Assembly: GCA_016709765.1 (NCBI GenBank)
Contig: JADJMD010000010.1
Coordinates: 13,785 to 77,784 of the forward strand
Direction: 5' to 3'
Origin: Ignavibacteriales bacterium
Lineage (GTDB): Bacteria; Bacteroidota; Ignavibacteria; Ignavibacteriales; Ignavibacteriaceae
DNA: 64,000 nt
Under the pieces are notes generated by a model. That model worked only from the letters and a program-made list of their open reading frames with translations. It searched no databases and was not told where the DNA came from. Each line of letters opens with the position of its first letter. The stretch's first letter is position 1. Shown in pieces: positions 9,136 to 17,469 of this stretch. Both the position numbers and the translations under genes were made by a program.

Positions 9136-9856
9136 TTACTTTAGATTATTAATAAGCAATTCTAGCTTTTCTAAACTATCAACCTTGCCAACATCAATCC
9201 ATTTTAAATCATTACTAACGTAAAGCTTGAATGTCTTCTTTGCCGGCAATATTTAGATAAGCTTTGATCACAGAAAAAACTTCTTCTTTAGGAAATAGCT
9301 CGATTAATTGAGGATTAAGAATATGTATCCCACTAAAAGCTAATTGGTGCAATTTAACATCATCTCTTACAATTATTTTTTCATCTTTTTTAACATCCTG
9401 CCAGCCGCAGAGAATATTATTATCATTAAAAAGCAGATAACGGTTACTTTCTCTATTGCTTACAACAAGAGAGGCAAGCGCATCATCACTTAAATGAAAT
9501 TGATAAAACTCTTTAAGATTAAGATTAGAAATGATATCCACATTGTGAACTAGAACAGGGGAATCATCAAAAAACTTTTGCGCGTGTTTTATCCCACCGC
9601 CGGTATCAAGCAATAAATCAGATTCATCGGAAATAAAAATATCTGCGGCAAACGTACTTTTATCAATAAAATCTTTAACCTTATCCGCAAAGTGATGTAC
9701 ATTAATTATAATTCTTCTAAAATCATTTTCAATAAGATTCCTGATCGTAATTTCAAGCAAAGTAATTCCATTCAATTCAACCAAAGCCTTTGGCATTTCA
9801 TTGGTAATTGGTTTTAGCCGCGTTCCTAATCCTGCAGCAAGAATCATTGCCTGCAT
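9136..9856 (-). CDS. MurU-like sugar-1-phosphate nucleotidyltransferase (frameshifted near 9217)
   Basis: The N-terminal 213 residues are continuous and begin MQAMILAAGLGTRLKPIT, the nucleotide-binding loop of NTP transferases; LVHNVDII is the metal-binding aspartate region. The frame ends at 9215, but a second frame continues with KLYVSNDLKWIDVGKVDSLE to a stop at 9136. This is the usual C-terminal end of such enzymes, so a one-base shift near 9217 separates two parts of one gene of about 240 residues. The start overlaps the stop of the AmgK-like kinase by one base. AmgK-MurU pairs turn recycled N-acetylmuramic acid into UDP-MurNAc without the early Mur steps, and that is the likely role. 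A GDP- or UDP-hexose pyrophosphorylase is the alternative. Confidence 0.75.
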
Positions 9857-11316
9857 TATTTAATTACCTCTTCTTTTATTCCTTGTTCAATGTGTGATAG
9901 AAAAACATTGATGTCGTATTTATTTTTCAGATACTTAAACATTTCATCTGCACAATAAACAGATCTGTGCTGACCGCCGGTGCATCCAAAATTGATCATC
10001 AAATTTTTAAATCCGCGTTTAAGATATGTTTCGATTGTGGAATCAACAAGAGGATAAATGTGGGACATATAATCATCTACTTTTGAGTTTGCTTTTAAGA
10101 AATTTATTACTTCTGTGTTACGACCGTTTAATAATTTAAAGTCTAAAAGTCTGCCCGGATTATTTAATCCTCTGCAATCAAAAACATAGCCGCCGCCGTT
10201 ATCTGCAAGGTCTATAGGGATTTCGCGCTTGTAAGAAAAACTTGTAACCGTAACAGAAAGTTTTTCATTAGGTAAGCTTTTATCTTCATAGATATTAAAT
10301 TCTTCTGAGGTAATTATATTTTCAAATACTTCGTGTAAATGCGGAATGCCGAAATCAAGTTTACCGTTTTCCAATAAGTATTTAAGATTTTTTCTTGCCG
10401 GTAAAATACTTTTTATCAAATGCACTTTCTTTTCAAATAAACCTCTAAAGCCGTAAGCGCCCATTGCCTGCATAATTCGTATTAACACAAATGCATAATA
10501 AGATTTCATAAACTCTGTGCGACTGAGATTGTAATCAGATTCAAGTTTATCGAGATAATGATTTAATAATTCTTCTCTTAAATGATTTGGAATTTCTGCT
10601 TTCGCATCATACAAAAGGGAAGCTACATCATATTGCAATGCACCTTTTCTGCCGCCCTGAAAATCTAGAAAATAAATATCATCATCTTTTACCATTATGT
10701 TACGAGACTGAAAATCACGGTACATAAAATAATTTGTATCAACGGAAGCAACAAATTCAGAAAACTTTTGAATGTCATTTTCCAATAATTGTTCATCAAA
10801 ACCGATTCTGCCAAGTTTTAGAAAATCATATTTGAAGTAATTCAAATCCCATAAAATGGATTGCCGATCAAACTTTGCACGAGGATAAGCAGCCTTGTAA
10901 TCAATTTTCTTATCTGCAACTATCTGAAACTTTTGCAATCGCTCTAGAGCTTTTTTGTAAAGTTCGATTAATTCTGGTGAAGAATTGTAATCGTGATTTT
11001 TTGAATGGATAATTGAATATAAAGTTGCATCACCAAGATCGTTAAGCAGATAAACATTATTATCAAGATCAGTGTGTAAAACTTTTGGAACGTTAAGTTC
11101 CAGTTCACTAAAAGTTTTTGAGAAAGAAATAAAAGCCTGATTTTCTTTTAAATCTTCATTATAAACTCCGATTACAGTTTTGTTGTCAAACGAAATCCTG
11201 TAGTACTCACGATAAGAAGCGGTTTGCGGCAGCTTTTGAATAAAATCCGCTTTATTACCATTCCATTGTAAAAAGATATTTCTAATAAGATCCAGTTTAA
11301 GATGGCTATCAAGCAT
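9856..11316 (-). CDS. AmgK-like amino-sugar kinase fused to RapZ C-terminal domain
   Basis: 486 residues in two parts. Residues 1-330 form an aminoglycoside-phosphotransferase-type kinase: MYRDFQSRNIMVKDDDIYF carries the catalytic Asp and metal-binding Asn, and FLDFQGGRKGALQYDVASLL is the AmgK-type activation motif. AmgK phosphorylates the anomeric hydroxyl of MurNAc and GlcNAc. Residues about 350-486 match the C-terminal domain of RapZ (YVFDCRGLNNPGR, then INFGCTGGQHRSVYCADEMF), which in E. coli binds glucosamine-6-phosphate and controls GlmS synthesis; the N-terminal P-loop domain of RapZ is absent. Joined to a MurU-like gene, the fusion suggests a kinase regulated by, or sensing, amino-sugar phosphates. 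It overlaps the GNAT gene by eight bases. Confidence 0.85.
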   Translation of the reverse strand: MLDSHLKLDLIRNIFLQWNGNKADFIQKLPQTASYREYYRISFDNKTVIGVYNEDLKENQAFISFSKTFSELELNVPKVLHTDLDNNVYLLNDLGDATLYSIIHSKNHDYNSSPELIELYKKALERLQKFQIVADKKIDYKAAYPRAKFDRQSILWDLNYFKYDFLKLGRIGFDEQLLENDIQKFSEFVASVDTNYFMYRDFQSRNIMVKDDDIYFLDFQGGRKGALQYDVASLLYDAKAEIPNHLREELLNHYLDKLESDYNLSRTEFMKSYYAFVLIRIMQAMGAYGFRGLFEKKVHLIKSILPARKNLKYLLENGKLDFGIPHLHEVFENIITSEEFNIYEDKSLPNEKLSVTVTSFSYKREIPIDLADNGGGYVFDCRGLNNPGRLLDFKLLNGRNTEVINFLKANSKVDDYMSHIYPLVDSTIETYLKRGFKNLMINFGCTGGQHRSVYCADEMFKYLKNKYDINVFLSHIEQGIKEEVIK

Positions 11317-11839
11317 TTAAGAAATCTTCCTTTAATAATCCATAAATGTAGTGATCGACAAATTTATTTTCTTTAGTAACACTTTTTCTAAGTGTACCTT
11401 CAAGAACAAATCCTGCTTTTTCTAAAACTCTTTTTGAAGCATGGTTACCTTCAAATACATTTGCAAATAATCTATTGAATTCATAATTAGAGAACAAGTA
11501 ATTACAAAAGGCTCTTAAAGATTTAGAAATTATTCCCTTATTCCAAAACGGTTCACCAATCCAGAATCCAACTTCAGCAGAAAACCGGTGAACATCATTT
11601 TGAGGGAAGGCACCAATTCCGCCAATTACTTCAACTTCATTTGCTATTGCGTAAGATAATGTCGAATTGTTTGCCTTGGTAAATTCTATCCAGTTTAAAG
11701 CATTAGTTTCTGTATAAGGGTAGGGAAATGAGTCCCGCATATATTTTGAAACTTTATAATTATTGGCATATTTCACTAAAGATTTTACATCGGCAAGCTG
11801 AAATTCTCTGATAATAATATTTTCAAATTGAAGAATCAT
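11309..11839 (-). CDS. GNAT-family N-acetyltransferase (RimJ/RimL type)
   Basis: 176 residues. The order IIIREFQLADVKSLVKYANN, VGFWIGEPFWNKGIISKSL and FANVFEGNHASKRVLEKAGF is the standard acetyl-CoA-binding pattern of the RimJ/RimL branch, which modifies protein N-termini or small amines. It is the first gene of a three-gene minus-strand unit with the kinase-RapZ and MurU-like genes, overlapping the former. A link to cell-wall amino-sugar recycling is possible from context only; the substrate is unknown. Confidence 0.85.
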   Translation of the reverse strand: MILQFENIIIREFQLADVKSLVKYANNYKVSKYMRDSFPYPYTETNALNWIEFTKANNSTLSYAIANEVEVIGGIGAFPQNDVHRFSAEVGFWIGEPFWNKGIISKSLRAFCNYLFSNYEFNRLFANVFEGNHASKRVLEKAGFVLEGTLRKSVTKENKFVDHYIYGLLKEDFLNA

Positions 11840-11967
11840 AATACATTTTCAAAAGTAATAGTCTAAAATAGAAAGTGTTAATAGTCATGGACATATCACA
11901 ATTCTCATTCATAAAAAATCTTATTCCTAATTTACTATATTTACTTTAAGAAAATAAAAATTATGAT

Positions 11968-13104
11968 ATGATGAGAACATTTATTCTTCTGCTATTGAGT
12001 TTATTTCTTCTGCCATTTACATTTTATCCGCAATGCAAAATTGAATTAGTTGTAGTTTCAAAACTGTCTGGAGATCAAAACGTATTTATTGCAGGCAATA
12101 AACCTGAATTAGGTAATTGGAATCCTGATAAGACACCACTCAATAAAATAAATGATTCTACTTGGTCAAAATCATTTGAGTTTATGGCAGATGATATTAT
12201 AGAGTTTAAGTTTACACTAGGCAGCTGGGAGAAAGAAGCACTAAATAAATGGGGAGAAATATCCGGGAACAATAGCTTAAAAATATTAACTGATACCACT
12301 CTTATTCTCAATATTGACGATTGGGGAAATTCACATAAGAATGTCTCAGGACAAATTACAGGTAATGTTAAATATCACAGAAATTTTGAGGCAAGAAGAG
12401 TATTGCCACGAGATATTATTGTTTGGTTGCCCCCGAGTTATGATTCACTTCCCAATAAGTATTATCCAGTTCTTTATATGCAAGATGGGCAAAACCTCTT
12501 TGACCCGACAACTTCATCTTTTGGAATTGATTGGCAAATGGATGAGACAGCTGATAGTTTGATTAGGTCTTATGCTATGCAGGAAATCATAATTGTTGGT
12601 ATTTATAACTCCATAAACCGCGGCAAAGAATACAATCACACTAACCTTGGTGAAGCTTATATTCAATTTATAGTAGAAGAGTTAAAACCATTCATTGATG
12701 TTACTTATCGTACTTTACCTGATAAAAAAAATACAGCTGTAGGCGGCTCATCAAGCGGAGGACTTATTTCATTTATTATTGCTTGGGAATATTCTGATAT
12801 ATTTTCAAAGGCAGCTTGTATATCACCAGCTTTTAAGATTAGTGATATCAACTATATTGCTCCCATTAGCGATTTCATCGGAGCAAAGAAAGAAATTAAA
12901 ATATATATCGATAATGGCGGTATTGGAATAGAGGAAAAGCTTCAACCTGGAATAGATGAAATGCTAAATTCTCTTGAGGAAAAAGGATTTGTCGAAGGTA
13001 AAGATTTATTATTTGTAAAAGATCAAAATGCAGGACATAATGAATCAGACTGGGCAAAAAGGGTTTACAGATTTTTAGAATTCTTGTTTCCGATTAATAA
13101 CTAA
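11968..13104 (+). CDS. Secreted esterase with N-terminal starch-binding-like domain
   Basis: 378 residues. A signal peptide (MMRTFILLLLSLFLLPF) leads into a CBM20-like beta-sandwich (residues 23-110; FIAGNKPELGNWNP is typical of starch-binding domains). Residues 125-378 form an alpha/beta hydrolase of the Fes/esterase-D type: YPVLYMQDGQNLFDPTTS, nucleophile motif GGSSSGG near residue 262, and late histidine in AGHNESDW. Such proteins act in the periplasm or on the surface as ester hydrolases, for example on feruloyl or siderophore esters. It stands alone and converges with the M15 peptidase, three bases apart. Confidence 0.85.
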   Translation: MMRTFILLLLSLFLLPFTFYPQCKIELVVVSKLSGDQNVFIAGNKPELGNWNPDKTPLNKINDSTWSKSFEFMADDIIEFKFTLGSWEKEALNKWGEISGNNSLKILTDTTLILNIDDWGNSHKNVSGQITGNVKYHRNFEARRVLPRDIIVWLPPSYDSLPNKYYPVLYMQDGQNLFDPTTSSFGIDWQMDETADSLIRSYAMQEIIIVGIYNSINRGKEYNHTNLGEAYIQFIVEELKPFIDVTYRTLPDKKNTAVGGSSSGGLISFIIAWEYSDIFSKAACISPAFKISDINYIAPISDFIGAKKEIKIYIDNGGIGIEEKLQPGIDEMLNSLEEKGFVEGKDLLFVKDQNAGHNESDWAKRVYRFLEFLFPINN

Positions 13105-13107
13105 GCT

Positions 13108-13734
13108 TTAGTTTTTCTTTTCAAAATGCTGATAATCCTTTGAACTTCTCCATCTTCCGCCCCATTGCCAGCCTCTTTTTACGAATTCCTGCACAAGTTT
13201 TGAATCTCTTAAAATTGTTCCTCTGACTTTAGGATCGTATTTGCCTTTTAGTGGTTGGACTAATTTACCTTTTATGTGAGGATTTTGTACTGGATTAATA
13301 TCTATAGCCATTCCATATGAATGCGCAGATAACACTTTTGAACCTTTTACTTTTCTATAGTTAAATGCTGTTGTATTATTATCATTCATTGATGAGTCGT
13401 CATTCCAATTATACTTTACTGTCGGAATCACTTTTGCAATCGGGAATCGGGATAATTTGATAAATTCAAAAATCTCCAATAGGTCTTTTGCTGCTTTTTT
13501 ATTTATAAGAATTTGTCCTTTATGAAGCTTATCATCAAAAGAATAGTATTCCACATCAACTAAAGTAAGCTGCTTAATTATTGCCCTGGGAATCTCAATC
13601 CCTTTTATTGCATCTTCAAAAATATAATTGCAATCAACAATAATATTTGTATGATCCTGAATTTTATAAATCCGCACTGAGTGATTTGTAATTGTTGAAG
13701 TAATTAGAAGAAGTATTAGTAAAATGAATTTCAT
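13108..13734 (-). CDS. M15-family D-Ala-D-Ala carboxypeptidase-like protein
   Basis: 208 residues from the ATG at 13734; a TTG two codons upstream is possible. A hydrophobic leader (KFILLILLLITSTIT) points to export. The C-terminal half carries M15 zinc-peptidase signatures: SAHSYGMAIDINPVQNP with zinc-binding His and Asp, and the final YQHFEKK with the third zinc ligand. It would cut D-Ala-containing peptides of peptidoglycan or act as an endolysin-like trimming enzyme in the periplasm. It is followed closely by the convergent esterase gene. Confidence 0.85.
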   Translation of the reverse strand: MKFILLILLLITSTITNHSVRIYKIQDHTNIIVDCNYIFEDAIKGIEIPRAIIKQLTLVDVEYYSFDDKLHKGQILINKKAAKDLLEIFEFIKLSRFPIAKVIPTVKYNWNDDSSMNDNNTTAFNYRKVKGSKVLSAHSYGMAIDINPVQNPHIKGKLVQPLKGKYDPKVRGTILRDSKLVQEFVKRGWQWGGRWRSSKDYQHFEKKN

Positions 13735-13801
13735 AAACAATATTATCTATGTTTTATTTAAATAAATAGATATATTCACGCCTCAAATTAAAGGAAAATT
13801 C

Positions 13802-14626
13802 ATGAAAAGTATTCTTATTGCACTTTTTGGTGTTATGTTGATTTTTGGTTGTTCTAACAACCCAGATTTTGTCACAATGAAATCCGGTCTTAAATATAAC
13901 GACGTAAAAGTTGGAACCGGTGCTGAAGCAAAAAATGGTGATTTAGTTGAAGTACATTTTAAAGGTTGGATTGTTAAGGATTCAGCAAACCTTTTTAGCG
14001 ATTGGGCAATTGATTCTACAAAAAAAGCTGATATGATTGCTGACTCTTATGCAATGAATCAGCCAATGAAGTTTGTCCTTGGAACCGAATCTTTTATTAA
14101 GGGTTCTGATGAGGGAATTGTTGGAATGAAGACAGGTGGGCAACGTGCAATAGTTATTCCATCATATCTTTGTTATGGACCAGAAGGAATGGGACCAATT
14201 CCACCTAATTCAAATATCAAAGTTTTTATAGAATTAGTTAGTGCAAAAGAAGCAACAGTTGCAAAAATGTGGGATGTTGATTCAACTTTATTTAAAACTA
14301 CAGCATCAGGTTTGAAATACGCTATAGTTCAACAGGGCGAAGGTGAATTAGTTGGTAAAGAAAAACAAACTACCGTTCACTACAGTGGATTTTTATTAGA
14401 TGGAACTAAGTTTGATAGCTCTGTTGAACGTGATGAGCCTTTTACATTTGTTGCAGGTGTTGGTCAGGTGATTCCAGGTTGGGATGAAGGCGTTCAATTA
14501 TTAAAAAAAGGTGGTAAAGCGAGATTTATTGTCCCTTCAAATTTAGCTTATGGGGAACGCGATCTTGGAAAGATTCCACCAAACTCAACACTTATTTTTG
14601 ATGTTGAAGTAATAGACGTAAAATAA
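13802..14626 (+). CDS. Lipoprotein with two FKBP-type peptidyl-prolyl isomerase domains
   Basis: 274 residues. The leader MKSILIALFGVMLIFGCSN has a clear lipobox (IFGC), so the protein is probably lipid-anchored in the periplasm. Domain one (about 30-150) and domain two (165-274) both show the FKBP pattern VEVHFKGW...FVLG...GSDEGIVGMKTGGQRAIVIP and TVHYSGFLLDGTKFDSS...IPGWDEGVQLL...NSTLIFDVEV. These catalyse cis-trans isomerisation at proline and assist folding of exported proteins. The first domain is the more divergent and carries an insertion. An AAGGA ribosome-binding site precedes the ATG and a strong terminator follows. Confidence 0.93.
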   Translation: MKSILIALFGVMLIFGCSNNPDFVTMKSGLKYNDVKVGTGAEAKNGDLVEVHFKGWIVKDSANLFSDWAIDSTKKADMIADSYAMNQPMKFVLGTESFIKGSDEGIVGMKTGGQRAIVIPSYLCYGPEGMGPIPPNSNIKVFIELVSAKEATVAKMWDVDSTLFKTTASGLKYAIVQQGEGELVGKEKQTTVHYSGFLLDGTKFDSSVERDEPFTFVAGVGQVIPGWDEGVQLLKKGGKARFIVPSNLAYGERDLGKIPPNSTLIFDVEVIDVK

Positions 14627-14646
14627 TCTAAATTTCTTTTTTATAA

Positions 14647-14687
14647 TGCCAGGCTTTACCAGTTAGATAAAAGCCTGGCATTTTTTT
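14647..14687 (+). terminator. Rho-independent terminator after the FKBP gene
   Basis: An 11-base perfect inverted repeat, TGCCAGGCTTT (14647-14657) and AAAGCCTGGCA (14670-14680), is followed by seven T residues. It lies 20 bases after the FKBP stop and just before the end of the convergent fructosamine-kinase-like gene. The T-run is on the plus-strand side, so it mainly stops plus-strand transcription. Confidence 0.92.
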
Positions 14688-14690
14688 ATT

Positions 14691-15560
14691 CTATAAATAA
14701 TACTTTAACAAATTTACAGCTTGCTGGTAATACCCGCTTCCAAATAAATTTAAGTGATTAAGTACGTGATACAGTTTATAAATATTTTCACGATACTCAT
14801 ATCCATTATCTAACGGATATTCTTCTTGATAAGCATTATAAAATTTAGCATCAAATCCGCCAAATAATTTAGTCATTGCAAGATCAGCTTCTCGGTGTCC
14901 GTAATAAACTGCTGGATCAATTAAACATGCGTTTCCACTTTCATCAGGAATAAAATTTCCACTCCACAAATCACCGTGCAGTAAACTTGGTAGGATGTTT
15001 ATGCCATTAAAAACAGATTCGATTTTATTTTCTATTTGTAAAAAAACATCGCGGAGTAGGCTGCCAGCATAACCTTTTTGCTCTGCAAGTTTATACTGAT
15101 GTAGAAGACGATTATTAAAATAAAATTCCGTCCAGTTCTTAGATTCAATTTTATTTACTTTGTTTGGTTGAGGAGTTGAACCAATATAATTGTCCTCATA
15201 AAATCCAAAACTAATGCTTGTAAACTTATGGAGTTGCGCAAATGATCTGCCAAACTCTTCCCAGAAAGTTATACTGTTTGCTTCTTGTGAAATGTTTTCA
15301 AGAATTAAAAAATCTTCAGATGTACAAATAACTTGAGGCACGCGAATAACATTAGCTTTTGCTAATTCTCTTAATCCATTGGCCTCCTTTATAAACATAT
15401 CTTCATTTGAATTATTATTCGTTTTTAGAAAAAAAGTTTTGCCAGATGTAGTCTGAATTATTTCTGAATCATTAATGCATCCACCTAAAACTGATTTTTG
15501 CGAAATTATTTTATCTTCAATCGCTGATTCAATTTTATTTTTGAGTGATTCCTGCAACAT
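14691..15560 (-). CDS. Fructosamine kinase family protein
   Basis: 289 residues, the usual length. The N-terminus has SVLGGCINDSEIIQTTSGKTFFLK, the ATP-binding start of fructosamine/ketosamine-3-kinases, and the catalytic segment is LLHGDLWSGNFIPDESGNA followed by IDPAVYYGHREADLAM. These kinases phosphorylate sugar-protein adducts so that they fall apart, a form of deglycation repair in the cytosol. The gene overlaps the upstream phosphatase gene by 26 bases, so the two are co-translated. LMW-PTP and fructosamine kinase neighbours occur together in many bacteria, and the pairing fits a two-step deglycation role, though this is inference. Confidence 0.9.
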   Translation of the reverse strand: MLQESLKNKIESAIEDKIISQKSVLGGCINDSEIIQTTSGKTFFLKTNNNSNEDMFIKEANGLRELAKANVIRVPQVICTSEDFLILENISQEANSITFWEEFGRSFAQLHKFTSISFGFYEDNYIGSTPQPNKVNKIESKNWTEFYFNNRLLHQYKLAEQKGYAGSLLRDVFLQIENKIESVFNGINILPSLLHGDLWSGNFIPDESGNACLIDPAVYYGHREADLAMTKLFGGFDAKFYNAYQEEYPLDNGYEYRENIYKLYHVLNHLNLFGSGYYQQAVNLLKYYL

Positions 15561-16026
15561 CTTCTTTAATTTTAACTAAAAGATTTTTAGTTCCATTTTC
15601 AAGTATATCAAGCACAAATTCAAAGCCATCAGAACCACTGTAATATGGATCTGGAACCTCAGCAATATTCTTATCGGAAATAAAATCAGCCATTTTAATA
15701 ATTTTATTGCTATAGGATTTTTTCCGATCAAGATTAACGATATTTGAATAGTTATCATTGTCCATTGTTATGATATAATCAAACTCATCAAAATCTTTTT
15801 TAGGATTAAATTGTCTTGCGCGACTATCCAAAGTATAACCACGGGTTTGTCCATGCCTTCTCATTCGCTCATCAGGAAGTTCACCTGCATGATATCCGAT
15901 TGTGCCAGCAGAGTCAATAGAAATTTTATTTTCTAATTTTTCAACTTCAACTAATTTTTTAAAAATTCCTTCAGCGGCAGGAGAGCGGCAGATATTTCCC
16001 ATACAAACAAATAAAACTTTTTTCAT
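15535..16026 (-). CDS. Low-molecular-weight protein-tyrosine phosphatase
   Basis: 163 residues. The active-site loop VCMGNICRSP (C-x5-R) lies at residues 7-16, and the general-acid aspartate is in VPDPYYSG near residue 125, so the enzyme is complete. Members dephosphorylate tyrosine kinases of capsule export (Wzb) or small sugar phosphates. Because the next gene, overlapping by 26 bases, is a fructosamine kinase, a role on ketosamine phosphates is at least as likely as capsule control; the polysaccharide locus is more than 12 kb away. Confidence 0.92.
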   Translation of the reverse strand: MKKVLFVCMGNICRSPAAEGIFKKLVEVEKLENKISIDSAGTIGYHAGELPDERMRRHGQTRGYTLDSRARQFNPKKDFDEFDYIITMDNDNYSNIVNLDRKKSYSNKIIKMADFISDKNIAEVPDPYYSGSDGFEFVLDILENGTKNLLVKIKEDVAGITQK

Positions 16027-16266
16027 TCTGTTCTTTTCCTAATTAGGTTTTTATAACTCTAAAATAATCTGTTAGTAACAATTTTAATTTAATAATATCA
16101 CACTCGGTTATCAAACTTAGTTGAGAGCTGATTATCCAATTAAAACTACACTCCAATGTTTCCTTTAAAAGACACAAAAAATTTTTCGTTTAGTTTCTTC
16201 TTCAATATTCAATTATTTGGATGGCATTAAAGTTGGGCTAGGTGCACATATTTAAAAGGTAAAATT

Positions 16267-16902
16267 ATGAAAATATTAATAGTAGTTGCTGCTTTACTAT
16301 CGATAAATGTATTTCCTCAATGGAATACAGGTGCAGTTAAACTTGGATACTTTAATCCATCAGCCACCGAAGGTGGATTTATTATTGGTTTTGAAGGCGG
16401 AAAGCACTTTGATAAATATATGAGCTGGACATGGAGCGTTGATTGGTTTCATCGTAATTATGTTGATAAAAAATTAGTTATTGAGTTAAATCAAATTTAC
16501 CCTGGAACTAATGGTGAGATCAACGAATTACGTGCTTCAACAAATATTCACGATTTTCCAGTAATGCTTGGATTGTCCACTAGATTTCCAATTTCAAATA
16601 GAGCTCAGTTTTATGCCACCGGTTCTATCGGTGCTGAAATGCTGATTATTAATTATAGAAATTTTCAAAATCCAACCAACGACGAGTTTGAGACTGCATT
16701 TGATTTTAACTGGAGAGTTGGTGTAGGCGCTGCATTTGCCATCAGCCCTCGCTCAGAATTCTTTGGGGAAATTACTTATCATGAATCTCACCCTAGCTGG
16801 ACTTATGATGATGAAAATCATTTTTATCCCAATAGCGTTTTAGAAAGATCATATAACATGAGTGGATTTATGACAAGAGTTGGAATCAGATTCTTTTATT
16901 AA
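16267..16902 (+). CDS. Outer-membrane beta-barrel protein
   Basis: 211 residues with a short signal peptide (KILIVVAALLSINVFPQ). The mature part alternates aromatic and polar residues in strands such as FIIGFEGGKHF, SWTWSVDWFHRNYVDK and AQFYATGSIGAEMLIINY, and ends in GFMTRVGIRFFY, with the C-terminal aromatic favoured by the BAM insertion machinery. It is a small, probably eight-stranded barrel of the OmpX/OprF-like kind. No function can be assigned. It is a single-gene unit followed by a weak terminator. Confidence 0.75.
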   Translation: MKILIVVAALLSINVFPQWNTGAVKLGYFNPSATEGGFIIGFEGGKHFDKYMSWTWSVDWFHRNYVDKKLVIELNQIYPGTNGEINELRASTNIHDFPVMLGLSTRFPISNRAQFYATGSIGAEMLIINYRNFQNPTNDEFETAFDFNWRVGVGAAFAISPRSEFFGEITYHESHPSWTYDDENHFYPNSVLERSYNMSGFMTRVGIRFFY

Positions 16903-16909
16903 AACTTAT

Positions 16910-16940
16910 CCCTAAAAATATTTTAAGGGTAAATTTATTT
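16910..16940 (+). terminator. Possible weak terminator after the barrel gene
   Basis: CCCTAAAA (16910-16917) can pair with TTTTAAGGG (16921-16929) with one bulged A, followed by the T-rich TAAATTTATTTTTG. The stem is AU-rich and imperfect, so termination efficiency is doubtful. Confidence 0.4.
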
Positions 16941-16992
16941 TTGAAGGTAATTGTATTTAGTTGTTGCTGCCAAGTAAGTGTGAATATTAAAA

Positions 16993-17412
16993 TCATTCAC
17001 CGTTAATTGTGATGACAAGTTTTCTATTACCACCAAAATTACGATGCTCACAAAGGTAAATGCCTTGCCAGATACCTAAATTTAATTTACCGTTAGTAAT
17101 CGGCATAGATAAAGAGTTTCCGAGAAGTGATGATTTAATATGCGCTGGCATATCATCTACCCCTTCCGAGGTATGCTTAAAATAATTGAGAATTTCTGGA
17201 ACAAGCTTTTCAAAATATATTTTCATATCAGTTCTAACATCGGTATCGGCATTTTCATTAAGTGTTAGTGAAGCTGAGGTATGTTTAAGTAGGATATTTA
17301 TTAATCCAATTTGAAAGTTTTTAATTTCTGGTATGTGTGATAAAATTTCATCTGTTACAAGATGAAATCCTTTATTGCGAGACTTTAATGTTATTTCTTT
17401 TTGTATCCACAT
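16993..17412 (-). CDS. YjbQ family protein (UPF0047)
   Basis: 139 residues from the ATG before WIQKEITLKSRNKGF; an upstream in-frame start would add 14 residues that the family lacks. The family signatures are present: GLINILLKHTSASLTLNENA with the metal-binding histidine, MPAHIKSSLLGNSLSMPITN and LGIWQGIYLCEHRNFGG. YjbQ proteins have weak thiamin-phosphate synthase activity in vitro; the true role is unsettled. It lies 58 bases downstream of the M28 peptidase gene on the same strand, with no obvious link. Confidence 0.92.
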   Translation of the reverse strand: MWIQKEITLKSRNKGFHLVTDEILSHIPEIKNFQIGLINILLKHTSASLTLNENADTDVRTDMKIYFEKLVPEILNYFKHTSEGVDDMPAHIKSSLLGNSLSMPITNGKLNLGIWQGIYLCEHRNFGGNRKLVITINGE

Positions 17413-17469
17413 TACAATAAGGTAATAAGGATGATATTTATCCCAAAACATCATCCTTAAATTAAAAAG

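Noticed and set aside
15535..16026. LMW-PTP as a capsule regulator (Wzb)
   Set aside because: It overlaps a fructosamine kinase and is over 12 kb from the polysaccharide genes; no Wzc-like kinase is seen.
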